Shown piece after piece: positions 52,301-61,063 of a stretch of DNA of 64,000 nucleotides. Source of the stretch: Mucilaginibacter mallensis (GTDB taxonomy: Bacteria > Bacteroidota > Bacteroidia > Sphingobacteriales > Sphingobacteriaceae). The stretch spans positions 5,456,001-5,520,000 of the forward strand of contig NZ_LT629740.1 in NCBI RefSeq assembly GCF_900105165.1. The letters run 5' to 3'. The position numbers were made by a program, and so were the translations under genes. How positions within the stretch are numbered: the stretch's first letter is position 1; each line of letters starts with the position of its first letter. The notes beneath the pieces are model-generated. The model had not been told where the DNA came from. It did no database searches and worked only from the letters and a program-made list of their open reading frames with translations.

Positions 52301-53608
52301 ATGAAAAACCTGTTGCTCACGCTTTGTTGTGCCGTTACCCTGCCGGTTTTTGCACAAACCAATCCCTTTAAGGATATAGTTAACAAAAAAGCCGATTCGC
52401 TGCAAAGCCAGGTAGTTGCCTGGCGGCGGGATTTTCATGAACATCCTGAATTGGGTAACCGCGAAGTACGCACCTCGGGCATTGTTGCTGATTACCTGCG
52501 CTCGCTGGGATTGGAAGTTAAAACAGGAATAGCAACCACAGGCGTAGTAGGCATTTTAAAGGGCGGCAAACCCGGTCCGGTAATAGCACTGCGATCTGAC
52601 ATGGATGCCTTGCCGGTAACCGAACGTACACCAGTGCCTTTTGCGTCAAAAGTAACAACTATGTATAAAGGGGAGCAAGTTGGTGTAATGCACGCCTGCG
52701 GACATGATTCGCACATGGCTATGCTGATGGGGGTGGCCAAAATATTATCATCCATGAAAAGCGAACTGCATGGAACGGTAAAATTCATTTTTCAACCAGC
52801 CGAAGAAGGTGTGCCGACGGGTGAAGTTGGCGGTGCCGAAGAAATGGTAAAGGAGGGCGTGATGGAAAACCCCAAGGTTGATGTGGTGTTTGGGATGCAT
52901 ATTTTTTCATTTATGCCGGTGGGTACTATCACCTACCACTCTGGCGGGGCAATGGCGGGTGTAAACGATATGAAGATCGTGGTGACAGGTAAATCATCTC
53001 ATGGCTCGCAGCCTTGGGCTGGTGTTGATCCGATTGTAGTTTCGGCACAAATAATTAACAACCTGCAAACCATTGTAAGCCGAAACGTAAATCTTACGCA
53101 AAACCCTGCTGTGGTAACCATAGGTGCTATAAAGGGCGGCAACCGCTCTAATATCATCCCCGAAAAAGTGGAAATGCTGGGCACGTTGCGCACCTTTAGC
53201 GCTAAGGACGAACAGTTGCTCATTAGCAGGGTAAAACAAATTGTAACCAAAACCGCTGAGGCTGAAGGCGCTACTGCGGAGGCAACTATTCCATATGAGT
53301 CGCATTACCCCGTTACGTATAATAACCCGCAGCTTACCGCGCAAATGTTGCCTACGCTGCAAGGGGTTGCCGGTACAGATAATGTAATTGCTGGCCCTGC
53401 CTTAACGGGTTCGGAAGATTTTAGCTTTTTTGCCAATAAGGCCCCCGGTCTTTTTATATTTTTAGGCGGGATGCCAAAAGGTGGCGATGCGGCAACCGTA
53501 CCAGTAAACCATTCTCCTGATTTTTTTATAGATGAAAGCGCGTTCCCACTGGGTGTTAAGGCTATGTGCAATTTAACACTGGATTATATGACCATGAATA
53601 GCAAATAA
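52301..53608 (+). CDS. Secreted M20 family amidohydrolase (AbgB/HipO-like)
   Basis: A 435-residue metal-dependent amidohydrolase with a signal peptide ending at VFAQ (residue 19). The metal sites of M20D enzymes are visible: RSDMDALP (99-106), HACGHDSHMAM (131-141, C133 and H135 ligands) and PAEEG (166-170). The dimerisation domain starts near KSSHGSQPW, and the last ligand lies in the SEDFSFFA region. Substrates are N-acyl amino acids or peptides; export suggests nutrient scavenging or wall-peptide hydrolysis. Confidence 0.93.
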   Translation: MKNLLLTLCCAVTLPVFAQTNPFKDIVNKKADSLQSQVVAWRRDFHEHPELGNREVRTSGIVADYLRSLGLEVKTGIATTGVVGILKGGKPGPVIALRSDMDALPVTERTPVPFASKVTTMYKGEQVGVMHACGHDSHMAMLMGVAKILSSMKSELHGTVKFIFQPAEEGVPTGEVGGAEEMVKEGVMENPKVDVVFGMHIFSFMPVGTITYHSGGAMAGVNDMKIVVTGKSSHGSQPWAGVDPIVVSAQIINNLQTIVSRNVNLTQNPAVVTIGAIKGGNRSNIIPEKVEMLGTLRTFSAKDEQLLISRVKQIVTKTAEAEGATAEATIPYESHYPVTYNNPQLTAQMLPTLQGVAGTDNVIAGPALTGSEDFSFFANKAPGLFIFLGGMPKGGDAATVPVNHSPDFFIDESAFPLGVKAMCNLTLDYMTMNSK

Positions 53609-53838
53609 GCGCTTCTTTTAGCGCAAGTCTTGTGCGATAGACAGTGCAAGACTGACTTGTGCATTCAATGGCCAAGTCCACCACCATTTAACCCAAACCA
53701 TAAAAAGATTGAAAGTATGCCCTATCATTTTCATTTTAACTGTTGTCTTACAGTGATCTGTTTTTGAATACCTACATATTTGTTTTTACATTAGGTGATT
53801 TGGTAATAAAATCCATAGCCATTACTACTACATAACAT

Positions 53839-54990
53839 ATGGTGGATGAAAGCTTAAGAAATACTTGTGATACAAAGAAAATTGTAATCATTGCCAATTT
53901 CGCTACTGACAGGGTGAACGGGGCATACAACGTCATCGAAAACATTGCCGTTTACACCAATAAGCTAGGTTACAGCTGTGAGCTCTGGGGATTAAGTACC
54001 GAACTTGATCAGAACAATTATCCCTTTTACGTTCATTTTAAAGCAAACCTGCATCACTTTACAGTTCCGGAGGATTTGAAAAATAAATTAATTTGGGATA
54101 GGGATTCCATCATTTGCGTTAATCTGCACAGTGTTTTTACGCCGATAAATATTGGCCTCAGCAAATTGGTAAAAGCATTAAATATCCAGCTGTGTGTAAC
54201 CCCTCAGGGCGGTTATCATGATTACACATTTAAGCGGAACTATCTAAAAAAAAAGATATTCCTTTTTCTTTATGAAAAGGCTTACTTAAAGCAGATAGAT
54301 TATTTTTTTATTCATGGTAGCCAGGAAGAAAACTTTATTAAAAAGTATTCATCAAAACCATGTTATACACTCTTAAACGGCTTTCCGGAAGGAAAGATCA
54401 GCAGCTCAATATATGATCATCAAAATGCCGGTCCGCATCAAAAGTTGAAATTGTTGTTCATGGGCAGATTGGATCCTTTGCATAAAGGCCTTGATCTGTT
54501 AATAAAAAGCATGACATACCTTAAAGATGCTGAAGTAGAATTAACATTGATTGGCCCCCAATTTACGGAGGAAGCGCAAAGGTATTTGCATCAGCTGATA
54601 ACCAAGCTTAACCTAACAGCAAGCGTGACCATTAAGGCCCCGGTTTATAAACAAACAGAAAAAGAAGAGCTATACACAGCACATCAGTTATTTGTACATA
54701 CCTCCCGGTGGGAAGGGATGCCAACCGGCGTAATTGAAGCTTTGAGCTATGGTATGCCTGTACTGATTTCAAAAGGAACGAACCTTGCTGAAATTGTTAA
54801 AAAAGAGCAATTTGGCTGGGTAATAGATGAACTAACGCCAGCAGGTATTGCAACGGTTATAGCTGATGTTTGTAATAATAAAGAAAAGTTAAACGAGTTC
54901 TCCGAAAATGCCTATACCCAGTCGCCCCAAACATTCAACTGGAATAAAATAGCAAAGAAATACGTTACCTGCATACTGTTAAACAGGTAA
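53839..54990 (+). CDS. Glycosyltransferase family 4 protein
   Basis: A 383-residue GT-B enzyme using an NDP-sugar. The C-terminal Rossmann domain shows FMGRLDPLHKGLDLLIKSM, then HTSRWEGMPTGVIEALSYG with the E-x7-E motif, then MPVLISKGTNLAEIV. The N-terminal acceptor domain carries VTPQGGYHDYTF. It probably builds a surface polysaccharide or LPS. It is followed by a GT90 gene 107 bases away, and the upstream 230 bases hold no gene. The pair is more AT-rich than surrounding genes. Confidence 0.9.
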   Translation: MVDESLRNTCDTKKIVIIANFATDRVNGAYNVIENIAVYTNKLGYSCELWGLSTELDQNNYPFYVHFKANLHHFTVPEDLKNKLIWDRDSIICVNLHSVFTPINIGLSKLVKALNIQLCVTPQGGYHDYTFKRNYLKKKIFLFLYEKAYLKQIDYFFIHGSQEENFIKKYSSKPCYTLLNGFPEGKISSSIYDHQNAGPHQKLKLLFMGRLDPLHKGLDLLIKSMTYLKDAEVELTLIGPQFTEEAQRYLHQLITKLNLTASVTIKAPVYKQTEKEELYTAHQLFVHTSRWEGMPTGVIEALSYGMPVLISKGTNLAEIVKKEQFGWVIDELTPAGIATVIADVCNNKEKLNEFSENAYTQSPQTFNWNKIAKKYVTCILLNR

Positions 54991-55097
54991 GGTTAAACGC
55001 CATAAAGTATTCTTTCTCACAATTTCTTTACATTTACAGGTTATTGTGCTTATAGTCTTAATTTAGCAGTTTGTAATACACCTACAAAGCCTTGATA

Positions 55098-56072
55098 ATG
55101 GGATTCCAGAATTTAAAGCTAATCATCCGAAAAAATAAAATTCTTTATTATACCCATAGCTTCTTACGGCAAGCTATTCCTGGCAGATTCTATAAAAGCG
55201 CACTCAAAAGCAAACTTGCCGCTATAAACAATTATGATATAACTGAACTAGCCGACAGGGTGAATTATTATAATAAACTGGGAAAGCCGGTAAGTATTGG
55301 CGAAGGCGCCATTGAGTTACAAAATATACAAATATTCAAACATCCAAAGGCATACAATTTTGATACGTACGAATACTCCCGTTATTTTAACGAAAGGCTG
55401 AAAGTAAATCTCCTTTTCGGCGACATTACTTATTCAGCCAATTTGCCATCCATACAAAAAAGCAGGCCCATAGATGGTGATAACGCTAACGCGATATTGC
55501 TAAAACTGGATAAAAAGCGACATTTCCTTTTTATAAAAGATAGGAAACCTTTCGCCGATAAAAAGGACCTGCTAATAGGCCGGGGTATTATCCGGCAGCC
55601 GCACCGCATACGGTTTATGGATATGTATTTTAATAACCCGCTATGCGACCTGGGCGAGGTAAATAAAAAGACCGACCGGCCCCAGTGGCTTAAGTCAAAA
55701 ATATCTATTGTCGCCCACCTCGACTATAAGTTTATCCTTAGCCTGGAAGGGAATGATGTAGCAACTAATTTAAAATGGATCATGTCGTCAAATTCTATAG
55801 CTGTAATGCCCAAGCCTAAATATGAAACCTGGTTTATGGAGGGGCGGCTTATAGGGGATCATCATTATATACAGATCAATGATGATTATACCGACCTTGA
55901 AGAAAAGCTTAATTATTACATCAACAACCCGCAGCAGGCGCAGCAGATCGTAGATAATGCAAATGCCTATGTAAAACAGTTTATTAATAAGCGTAAAGAA
56001 GACCTGGTGTCGTTGCTTGTTTTAGAAAAATACTTTTATAGTACAGGGCAGATAGACAGGATTTCGATATAG
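55098..56072 (+). CDS. Glycosyltransferase family 90 (LpsA/CAP10-like)
   Basis: A 324-residue protein. The C-terminal half has the GT90/CAP10 pattern: PRDLL-like KDLLIGRGIIRQPHR, KSKISIVAHLDYKFILSLEG in parts, then VATNLKWIMSSNSIAVMPKP and ETWFMEGRLIGDHHYIQI, followed by the D-L-E helix. Such enzymes transfer xylose or similar sugars to LPS core or capsule. The ATG at 55098 is preferred over a TTG six bases upstream. Together with the GT4 gene it makes a minimal glycan-decoration unit; a terminator follows. Confidence 0.82.
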   Translation: MGFQNLKLIIRKNKILYYTHSFLRQAIPGRFYKSALKSKLAAINNYDITELADRVNYYNKLGKPVSIGEGAIELQNIQIFKHPKAYNFDTYEYSRYFNERLKVNLLFGDITYSANLPSIQKSRPIDGDNANAILLKLDKKRHFLFIKDRKPFADKKDLLIGRGIIRQPHRIRFMDMYFNNPLCDLGEVNKKTDRPQWLKSKISIVAHLDYKFILSLEGNDVATNLKWIMSSNSIAVMPKPKYETWFMEGRLIGDHHYIQINDDYTDLEEKLNYYINNPQQAQQIVDNANAYVKQFINKRKEDLVSLLVLEKYFYSTGQIDRISI

Positions 56073-56090
56073 AAACATTGAACGCCTAAA

Positions 56091-56128
56091 ACCAGAAAAG
56101 CCATGCAACGTGCATGGCTTTTCTGGTT
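56091..56128. terminator. Bidirectional rho-independent terminator
   Basis: ACCAGAAAAGCCATGCA and TGCATGGCTTTTCTGGT are near-perfect inverted arms around ACG, with flanking A and T residues, between the convergent GT90 and glnS genes. Confidence 0.9.
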
Positions 56129-56147
56129 TATAAATTATAAATAAATC

Positions 56148-57806
56148 TTATTTCTTAACCCAGCCGTCCTTTAAAGTAACAGTGCGGTTAAATACCAGCT
56201 TATCGGCGGTAGAGTGTTTATCTAAAGTAAAATATCCTTTGCGCATAAACTGGTAGCCAACACCTAATTCAGCTTTGGCCAGCTCGGGTTCAATGTAGGC
56301 TGTTTTTATAACGTGCAGACTGTTAGGGTTCAGGTAATCCTTAAAATCACCATCCTCGTTTGATGGGTCTTCCACCTGGAACAAGCGATCGTATAAACGA
56401 ACCTCAGCAGTTTTAGCATGCGGTACACTCACCCAGTGAATAGTACCCTTTACGTTAATGCCGCTGGTATCGCCACCTGATTTTGAATTGGCAATATGTG
56501 TGCAATGTATTTCGGTTACATTACCGTTGGCATCCTTTACAAAGCTCTCGCATTTAACAATGTAAGCGTTTTTTAGGCGTACCATCAGGCCAACACCAAG
56601 GCGGAAGAACTTTTTAGGCGGCTCTTCCATAAAATCCTCGCGTTCTATCCACAGCTCGTTGCTGAACGGGAACTCTCTGCCCCCATCGCCACCTTCAACC
56701 TCAGGATTGTTTTCACCGAACATGATCTCGGTTTTATCTGCCGGGTAATCGGTAAGCACTAACTTTATCGGGTCAAGAACTGCCATACGACGCCACGCGG
56801 TTTTGTTCAGATCCTCACGGATACAGAACTCCAGCAAACTTACATCTATCATGTTCTCGCGCTTGGCCACGCCAATGCGCTCACAAAACTCACGAATGGA
56901 ATGCGGTGTATACCCACGGCGGCGTAAACCGCTGATGGTAGGCATGCGTGGATCATCCCAATCTTCTACATGGCCTTCCTCAACCAGTTGCAGCAGCTTC
57001 CGCTTGCTCATAACGGTATAGGTCATGTTTAAACGGGCAAATTCGTATTGTTTTGATGGGAATAGCTCCAGTTGCTCAATAAACCACTCGTACAATGGCC
57101 TGTGCGGTATAAACTCCAGGGTACAGATAGAGTGGGTTATTTCTTCAATAGCATCTGATTCACCATGCGCGAAGTCATACATTGGATATATGCACCAGTC
57201 GTTACCGGTACGGTGGTGGTGCGTATGCTTGATACGGTACATCAGCGGGTCGCGCAAATGCATATTCGGCGAAGCCAGATCAATCTTAGCACGTAATACT
57301 TTAGCCCCATCGGGATATTTGCCGGCTTTCATCTCTTCAAACAAAAGCAAATTCTCCTCTATAGTGCGACTACGGTAAGCATTAGGCGTGCCCGGTTCGG
57401 TTGGCGTACCCTTTTGTGCCGATATTTCTTCAGGCGAACTATCATCAACATAAGCCAAACCTTTCTTGATCAGCGTTACAGCGAAGTTATAGATCCGGTC
57501 GAAATAATCAGATGCATACAGTTCATTGGCCCATTCAAAGCCCAGCCATTTAACATCGGTTTTAATGCTGTCAACATATTCCACTTCTTCTTTAGCGGGG
57601 TTGGTGTCATCAAAACGCAGGTTAGTTTGGCCATTGTATTTTAGCGCAAGGCCAAAATTTAAGCAAATGGATTTGGCGTGGCCTATATGCAGGTACCCGT
57701 TAGGCTCCGGCGGGAAACGGGTTAATACCCTGCCGCCGTTCTTGCCGTTACGTATATCTTCTTCAACTATTTCTTCCAGAAAATTTAATGATCTTTCTTC
57801 GCTCAT
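56148..57806 (-). CDS. glnS: Glutaminyl-tRNA synthetase
   Basis: A 552-residue class I synthetase. The HIGH motif is in PPEPNGYLHIGHAKS (about 34-48), the KMSKS-like motif in MSKRKLLQLV, and LDDPRMPTISGLRRRGYTP-like sequence (WDDPRMPTISGLRRRGYTP) is present. The C-terminal anticodon-binding beta-barrels are complete. The ATG at 57806 is preferred over a TTG nine bases upstream. Its presence means that Gln-tRNA(Gln) is made directly, as in many Sphingobacteria. Confidence 0.96.
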   Translation of the reverse strand: MSEERSLNFLEEIVEEDIRNGKNGGRVLTRFPPEPNGYLHIGHAKSICLNFGLALKYNGQTNLRFDDTNPAKEEVEYVDSIKTDVKWLGFEWANELYASDYFDRIYNFAVTLIKKGLAYVDDSSPEEISAQKGTPTEPGTPNAYRSRTIEENLLLFEEMKAGKYPDGAKVLRAKIDLASPNMHLRDPLMYRIKHTHHHRTGNDWCIYPMYDFAHGESDAIEEITHSICTLEFIPHRPLYEWFIEQLELFPSKQYEFARLNMTYTVMSKRKLLQLVEEGHVEDWDDPRMPTISGLRRRGYTPHSIREFCERIGVAKRENMIDVSLLEFCIREDLNKTAWRRMAVLDPIKLVLTDYPADKTEIMFGENNPEVEGGDGGREFPFSNELWIEREDFMEEPPKKFFRLGVGLMVRLKNAYIVKCESFVKDANGNVTEIHCTHIANSKSGGDTSGINVKGTIHWVSVPHAKTAEVRLYDRLFQVEDPSNEDGDFKDYLNPNSLHVIKTAYIEPELAKAELGVGYQFMRKGYFTLDKHSTADKLVFNRTVTLKDGWVKK

Positions 57807-57879
57807 AAGGTGCAAAAATAGGGAAATAAGCTTAAAGGCGAAAGGCTAAAGCGGAAAGGTTTACGCCCGGGATATTATG

Positions 57880-57986
57880 GGCGTTCCTGCTGTTCAGCGG
57901 ACCCGGCCCGCTGGATAGCGGATCATATTGCATAAATGTGCGTGTCACCCTGAGCGTATTCGAAGGGCGCTGCCATCCCTAACGCG
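57880..57986. repeat. Dispersed repeat, family B, copy 2
   Basis: It starts GGGCGTTCCTGCTGTTCAGC, contains CGGCCCGCTGGATAGCGG (the complement of the copy 1 lead), and ends CCTGAGCGTATTCGAAGG, GCTGCCATCC and TAACGC in the same order as at 38400-38494. Confidence 0.75.
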
Positions 57987-58003
57987 GAACTTCAGTGCGT
58001 GGG

Positions 58004-58073
58004 GTCACCCTGAGGCACTCGAAGGGTAAGCGTAAAGGCCTTTGCCCGCATGCTTCGAGTGCCTCAGCATGAC
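58004..58073. repeat. Dispersed inverted repeat, family A, copy 2
   Basis: The arms GTCACCCTGAGGCACTCGAAG and CTTCGAGTGCCTCAGCATGAC are inverted complements around a loop whose sequence is the complement of the loop in the copy at 1430-1498, so the two copies lie in opposite orientation. Confidence 0.8.
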
Positions 58074-58146
58074 CCTCCTGTTTTGTCACTTGTACTAACC
58101 TCAATAATTCTTCCTACTTTTACCCCTAAATAAACCACGGTTTTAC

Positions 58147-58566
58147 ATGAGTAATACCTTTAATCGCCCTATTCGTGTTTTGGTTGCTAAGGTTGGGCTC
58201 GATGGGCATGACCGCGGCGCACGTATTATAGCCACCTCCCTGCGTGATGCAGGTATGGAAGTGATTTACACCGGCCTGCGCCAAACTCCCGAAATGGTGG
58301 TGAATACCGCCCTGCAGGAAGATGTGGACGCTATCGGCATTTCTATACTCTCAGGTGCACACATGACCGTTTTCCCCAAGATCATCAACCTGATAAAGGA
58401 AAAAGGCATGGATGATGTGCTGGTTACCGGTGGTGGGATCATTCCATCAGAGGATATGGACACCTTAAAAGGTTTGGGCGTAGGCGAGCTTTTCCCGCCG
58501 GGCACCAACACACACGATATTGTTGAATATATTACCGGATGGGTGCATAAGCACCGCAATTTCTAA
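58147..58566 (+). CDS. Stand-alone cobalamin-binding domain of methylmalonyl-CoA mutase type
   Basis: A 139-residue protein consisting only of a B12-binding Rossmann domain. The motif D-x-H-x-x-G is D19-G-H21-D-R-G24, giving the lower-axial His, with SILSGAHMT and VTGGGIIPSED completing the cobalamin pocket. It matches the C-terminal domain of methylmalonyl-CoA mutase and the small subunit of related acyl-CoA mutases. The large catalytic subunit is not in the window; an enoyl-CoA hydratase gene follows four bases later, suggesting a branched or odd-chain acyl-CoA pathway. Confidence 0.92.
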   Translation: MSNTFNRPIRVLVAKVGLDGHDRGARIIATSLRDAGMEVIYTGLRQTPEMVVNTALQEDVDAIGISILSGAHMTVFPKIINLIKEKGMDDVLVTGGGIIPSEDMDTLKGLGVGELFPPGTNTHDIVEYITGWVHKHRNF

Positions 58567-58570
58567 GCAT

Positions 58571-59353
58571 ATGGCATTTGAAAATCTGTTGATTGAATAC
58601 AAAGAGCGTATTCAATATATAATCATTAACCGCGAAAGCAAGCTAAACGCTTTAAATAAGGCAACCCTTGCCGAACTGCATACGGCTATTACCGAAGCGT
58701 TTGCCAATATACAGGTTGGCGGTATAATTATAACCGGAGCCGGCCAAAAGGCATTTGTAGCAGGAGCCGATATTTCTGAATTTGCCTCACTGGGTGTAGA
58801 CAAAGGAACAGAACTAGCCCGCGAAGGCCAGACCAAAGTTTTTAACCTGATAGAGCATGGCAACAAACCTGTTATTGCAGCGGTTAACGGGTTTGCTTTA
58901 GGTGGCGGCTTGGAATTGGCTATGGCCTGTCATATCCGTATTGCATCAGATAGTGCTAAAATGGGTTTGCCCGAAGTTACTTTGGGGCTTATCCCTGGTT
59001 ATGGCGGTACGCAAAGGCTAACTCGTTTAGTGGGTAAAGGCAAAGCACTTGAAATGATCATGACTGCCGATATGATAACCGCTCCAGAAGCCTATGAGTT
59101 CGGTTTGGTAAACCATACGGTAAGTCAGGATAGTCTGTTAACCAAAGCAGAAGAAATATTAAACAAGATATTATTACGCGCTCCACTGGCCATTGCATCG
59201 GCCATAAAAGCAATAAATGCAGCCACTGATCCGGCAGTAAATGGCTTTGATACTGAGATAGATGAATTTGGGAAATGCTTCGGTACAAATGATCTTCAGG
59301 AGGGCGTTTCAGCATTCCTGCAAAAAAGAAAGCCCGAATTTAAGGGTAATTAG
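58571..59353 (+). CDS. Enoyl-CoA hydratase/isomerase family protein
   Basis: A 260-residue crotonase. The oxyanion-hole segment is AFVAGADISEFASLG (61-75), NGFALGGGLELAMACH follows, and the catalytic Glu motif is GLPEVTLGLIPGYGGTQRL in the usual order. It hydrates 2-enoyl-CoA during fatty-acid or amino-acid degradation. The ATG at 58571, four bases after the previous stop, is chosen over upstream starts that would overlap the B12 protein. A hairpin terminator follows. Confidence 0.93.
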   Translation: MAFENLLIEYKERIQYIIINRESKLNALNKATLAELHTAITEAFANIQVGGIIITGAGQKAFVAGADISEFASLGVDKGTELAREGQTKVFNLIEHGNKPVIAAVNGFALGGGLELAMACHIRIASDSAKMGLPEVTLGLIPGYGGTQRLTRLVGKGKALEMIMTADMITAPEAYEFGLVNHTVSQDSLLTKAEEILNKILLRAPLAIASAIKAINAATDPAVNGFDTEIDEFGKCFGTNDLQEGVSAFLQKRKPEFKGN

Positions 59354-59372
59354 ACCTTGCTAAACCAGTTAA

Positions 59373-59403
59373 CTGACTAAAGTACTCGTTTAGTCAGATT
59401 TTA
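59373..59403 (+). terminator. Rho-independent terminator
   Basis: CTGACTAAA and TTTAGTCAG form a perfect nine-base stem with a seven-base loop, followed by ATTTTA, after the enoyl-CoA hydratase gene. Confidence 0.78.
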
Positions 59404-59452
59404 TCTTGCTGTTAATCAATCGATTGAATAATCGTGACATTCGGATGAAAAA

Positions 59453-59479
59453 TTGTATATGATTTCATGCGTTACTTTG
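59453..59479 (+). promoter_or_regulatory. Putative promoter of the first small beta-barrel gene
   Basis: TTG at 59453 and TACTTTG at 59473-59479, 17 bases apart, resemble the Bacteroidota -33/-7 pair with one base missing in the -7 spacer. It lies 44 bases before the ATG. Confidence 0.4.
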
Positions 59480-59523
59480 TTCTGTGTTTAACAAAACACA
59501 TATACTAAATAATACATATAGTC

Positions 59524-60117
59524 ATGAAAAATTCATTAAAAATTTCAGCAATTGCATTAGCTTTCGCAGCATTTACATTCAGCGCAAAAGCTCAAACTAC
59601 TACCCCTACTTCTACCTCAACTACAACAGCAAACGGTGTTCGCTTTAGCATCGGTGTTGATGCAGGTATTCCTACCGGTAAATTATCAGACAGCTATAAC
59701 TTTAACATTGGTGGTTCGGTACAAGCCGATATCCCGGTTGCAAATCAATTATTTGTAACAGTTAACGCTGGTTATAACAGCATCCAGGGTAAAAACAATG
59801 TTATCGTTGATGGTGCAACTTTTTCACCAACTAACATTCAGTTATTACCGGTTAAAGCTGGTTTAAAATTCTTCCCTGTAAGTAATTTCTACATACAAGG
59901 TGAAGCAGGTGCAGCATTCGCTTTAAACAAATCAGATGTTGGTTTCAATAAAACAGCAGCTTTTGTTTATGCACCTCAGGTTGGTTACCAGTTCCAGTTA
60001 GGTGGTAAAAATTACATTGATGCAGGCGTACGTTATGAAGCAAGCACTAAATTCAATAGTGATGTTGATAACAGCAAAGTTAATTTCTTTGGCCTGCGTG
60101 TAGCCTATGGTTTTTAA
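59524..60117 (+). CDS. Small outer-membrane beta-barrel protein
   Basis: A 197-residue protein with a signal peptide ending near SAKAQ (residue 24). The rest is an eight-strand-like barrel (FSIGVDAGIPTGKLSDSYNF, SVQADIPVANQLFVTVNAGY, LPVKAGLKFFPVSNFYIQGE, and the last strand FFGLRVAYGF with a terminal Phe). It belongs to the porin/OmpX-like outer membrane beta-barrel group; no transport function is shown. It has its own promoter-like element and a strong terminator. The next gene is a paralogue. Confidence 0.9.
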   Translation: MKNSLKISAIALAFAAFTFSAKAQTTTPTSTSTTTANGVRFSIGVDAGIPTGKLSDSYNFNIGGSVQADIPVANQLFVTVNAGYNSIQGKNNVIVDGATFSPTNIQLLPVKAGLKFFPVSNFYIQGEAGAAFALNKSDVGFNKTAAFVYAPQVGYQFQLGGKNYIDAGVRYEASTKFNSDVDNSKVNFFGLRVAYGF

Positions 60118-60140
60118 TACATAACTTGATTTAATTTTTG

Positions 60141-60174
60141 AAAAAGGACACTGGTTTACCAGTGTCCTTTTTTG
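60141..60174 (+). terminator. Rho-independent terminator
   Basis: AAAAAGGACACTGG and CCAGTGTCCTTTTTT form a strong stem with a short loop, followed by a T-run, after the first small barrel gene. The following 206 bases to the next gene hold no other gene. Confidence 0.9.
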
Positions 60175-60380
60175 TTTTACAGGGTTCTACAAGCCATATT
60201 TTTAACAATTAACGTTAATTAACACTTTATGCCTCAAATATTTTACAATATTTATGGCTTCAAAGCAATTAAAAATCAAAACGGATATTAGCTTTGCACA
60301 AAAACTGTACGAATAAATTTTTACACCCATATACGTTGTTAATTTATTGTACGTTCTAACACAGTCAATTCACACATAAA

Positions 60381-60968
60381 ATGAAGATCACTTTGAAAAA
60401 AAGCATTTACTTATTAATAGCATTTATAGGTTTTACATTAGGTGCAAAAGCCCAAAACGTTGCCATTCCTGATACTACCCGCATAAGCCTTGGTATTGAT
60501 GGCGGTTTCCCTAATGGTAATTTAAGCAACTCGTATAATTTCGGTGTAGGTGCCTCTTTACAGGTTGATGTGCCATTAACGGAAAAGCTGTATTTTACTG
60601 GTAATCTTGGTTATCTTTCTTTTTTCCCTAATAACAATAATATCGGCTCAAACCCCGAAGCAATATTAAATGTGAAAGTGGCCAATATGAACCTGTTACC
60701 TGTAAAAATTGGTCTTAAATACTTTTTGATCAGGGGATTTTATATACAGGCTGAAGCAGGTGAAAGTCTTTTAATAAACAAATCGGCTATTTATGCGCTA
60801 AACACTAACGCATTTACTTATGCACCGCAAATGGGTATAGTATTTAAGTTACATCATCATAATTATATTGATGGCGGCGTAAGATATGAGCGCACCCAGA
60901 GTTTTTATGGCGATGGTGCATACAACAATATGTTTGCCGTACGCGTAGCCTACTCGCTTAATCTATAA
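60381..60968 (+). CDS. Small outer-membrane beta-barrel protein, paralogue
   Basis: A 195-residue protein sharing the layout of the preceding one: signal peptide to about AKAQ, then SLGIDGGFPNGNLSNSYNF, LPVKIGLKYFLIRGFYIQAE, and the closing strand MFAVRVAYSLNL. The copies differ in most residues but keep the GxPxGxLSxSYNFxxG start and the LPVKxGLKxF strand, so they arose by tandem duplication and diverged. The spacing and the intervening terminator mean they are separately controlled. Confidence 0.88.
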   Translation: MKITLKKSIYLLIAFIGFTLGAKAQNVAIPDTTRISLGIDGGFPNGNLSNSYNFGVGASLQVDVPLTEKLYFTGNLGYLSFFPNNNNIGSNPEAILNVKVANMNLLPVKIGLKYFLIRGFYIQAEAGESLLINKSAIYALNTNAFTYAPQMGIVFKLHHHNYIDGGVRYERTQSFYGDGAYNNMFAVRVAYSLNL

Positions 60969-61063
60969 TATAGTTTATTGATTTTCGTAAAAAATCTATT
61001 GTATTTAGCAAATTTGTGTATCTTAACAGTTTAATACATTTACCCTGTTAACAGTTTGCTGGT

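Larger units (their letters stand above)
57807..58146. other. Gene-free stretch with family A and B repeats
   Basis: Between divergent glnS and the B12-binding protein gene, 340 bases hold no credible gene. They contain a family B copy (57880-57986) and a family A copy (58004-58073). The promoter for the B12-binding gene should lie after 58080. Confidence 0.75.

Noticed and set aside
57807..58146. Possible cobalamin riboswitch before the B12-binding protein gene
   Set aside because: The gap is mostly filled by dispersed repeats and I see no B12-box-like core.
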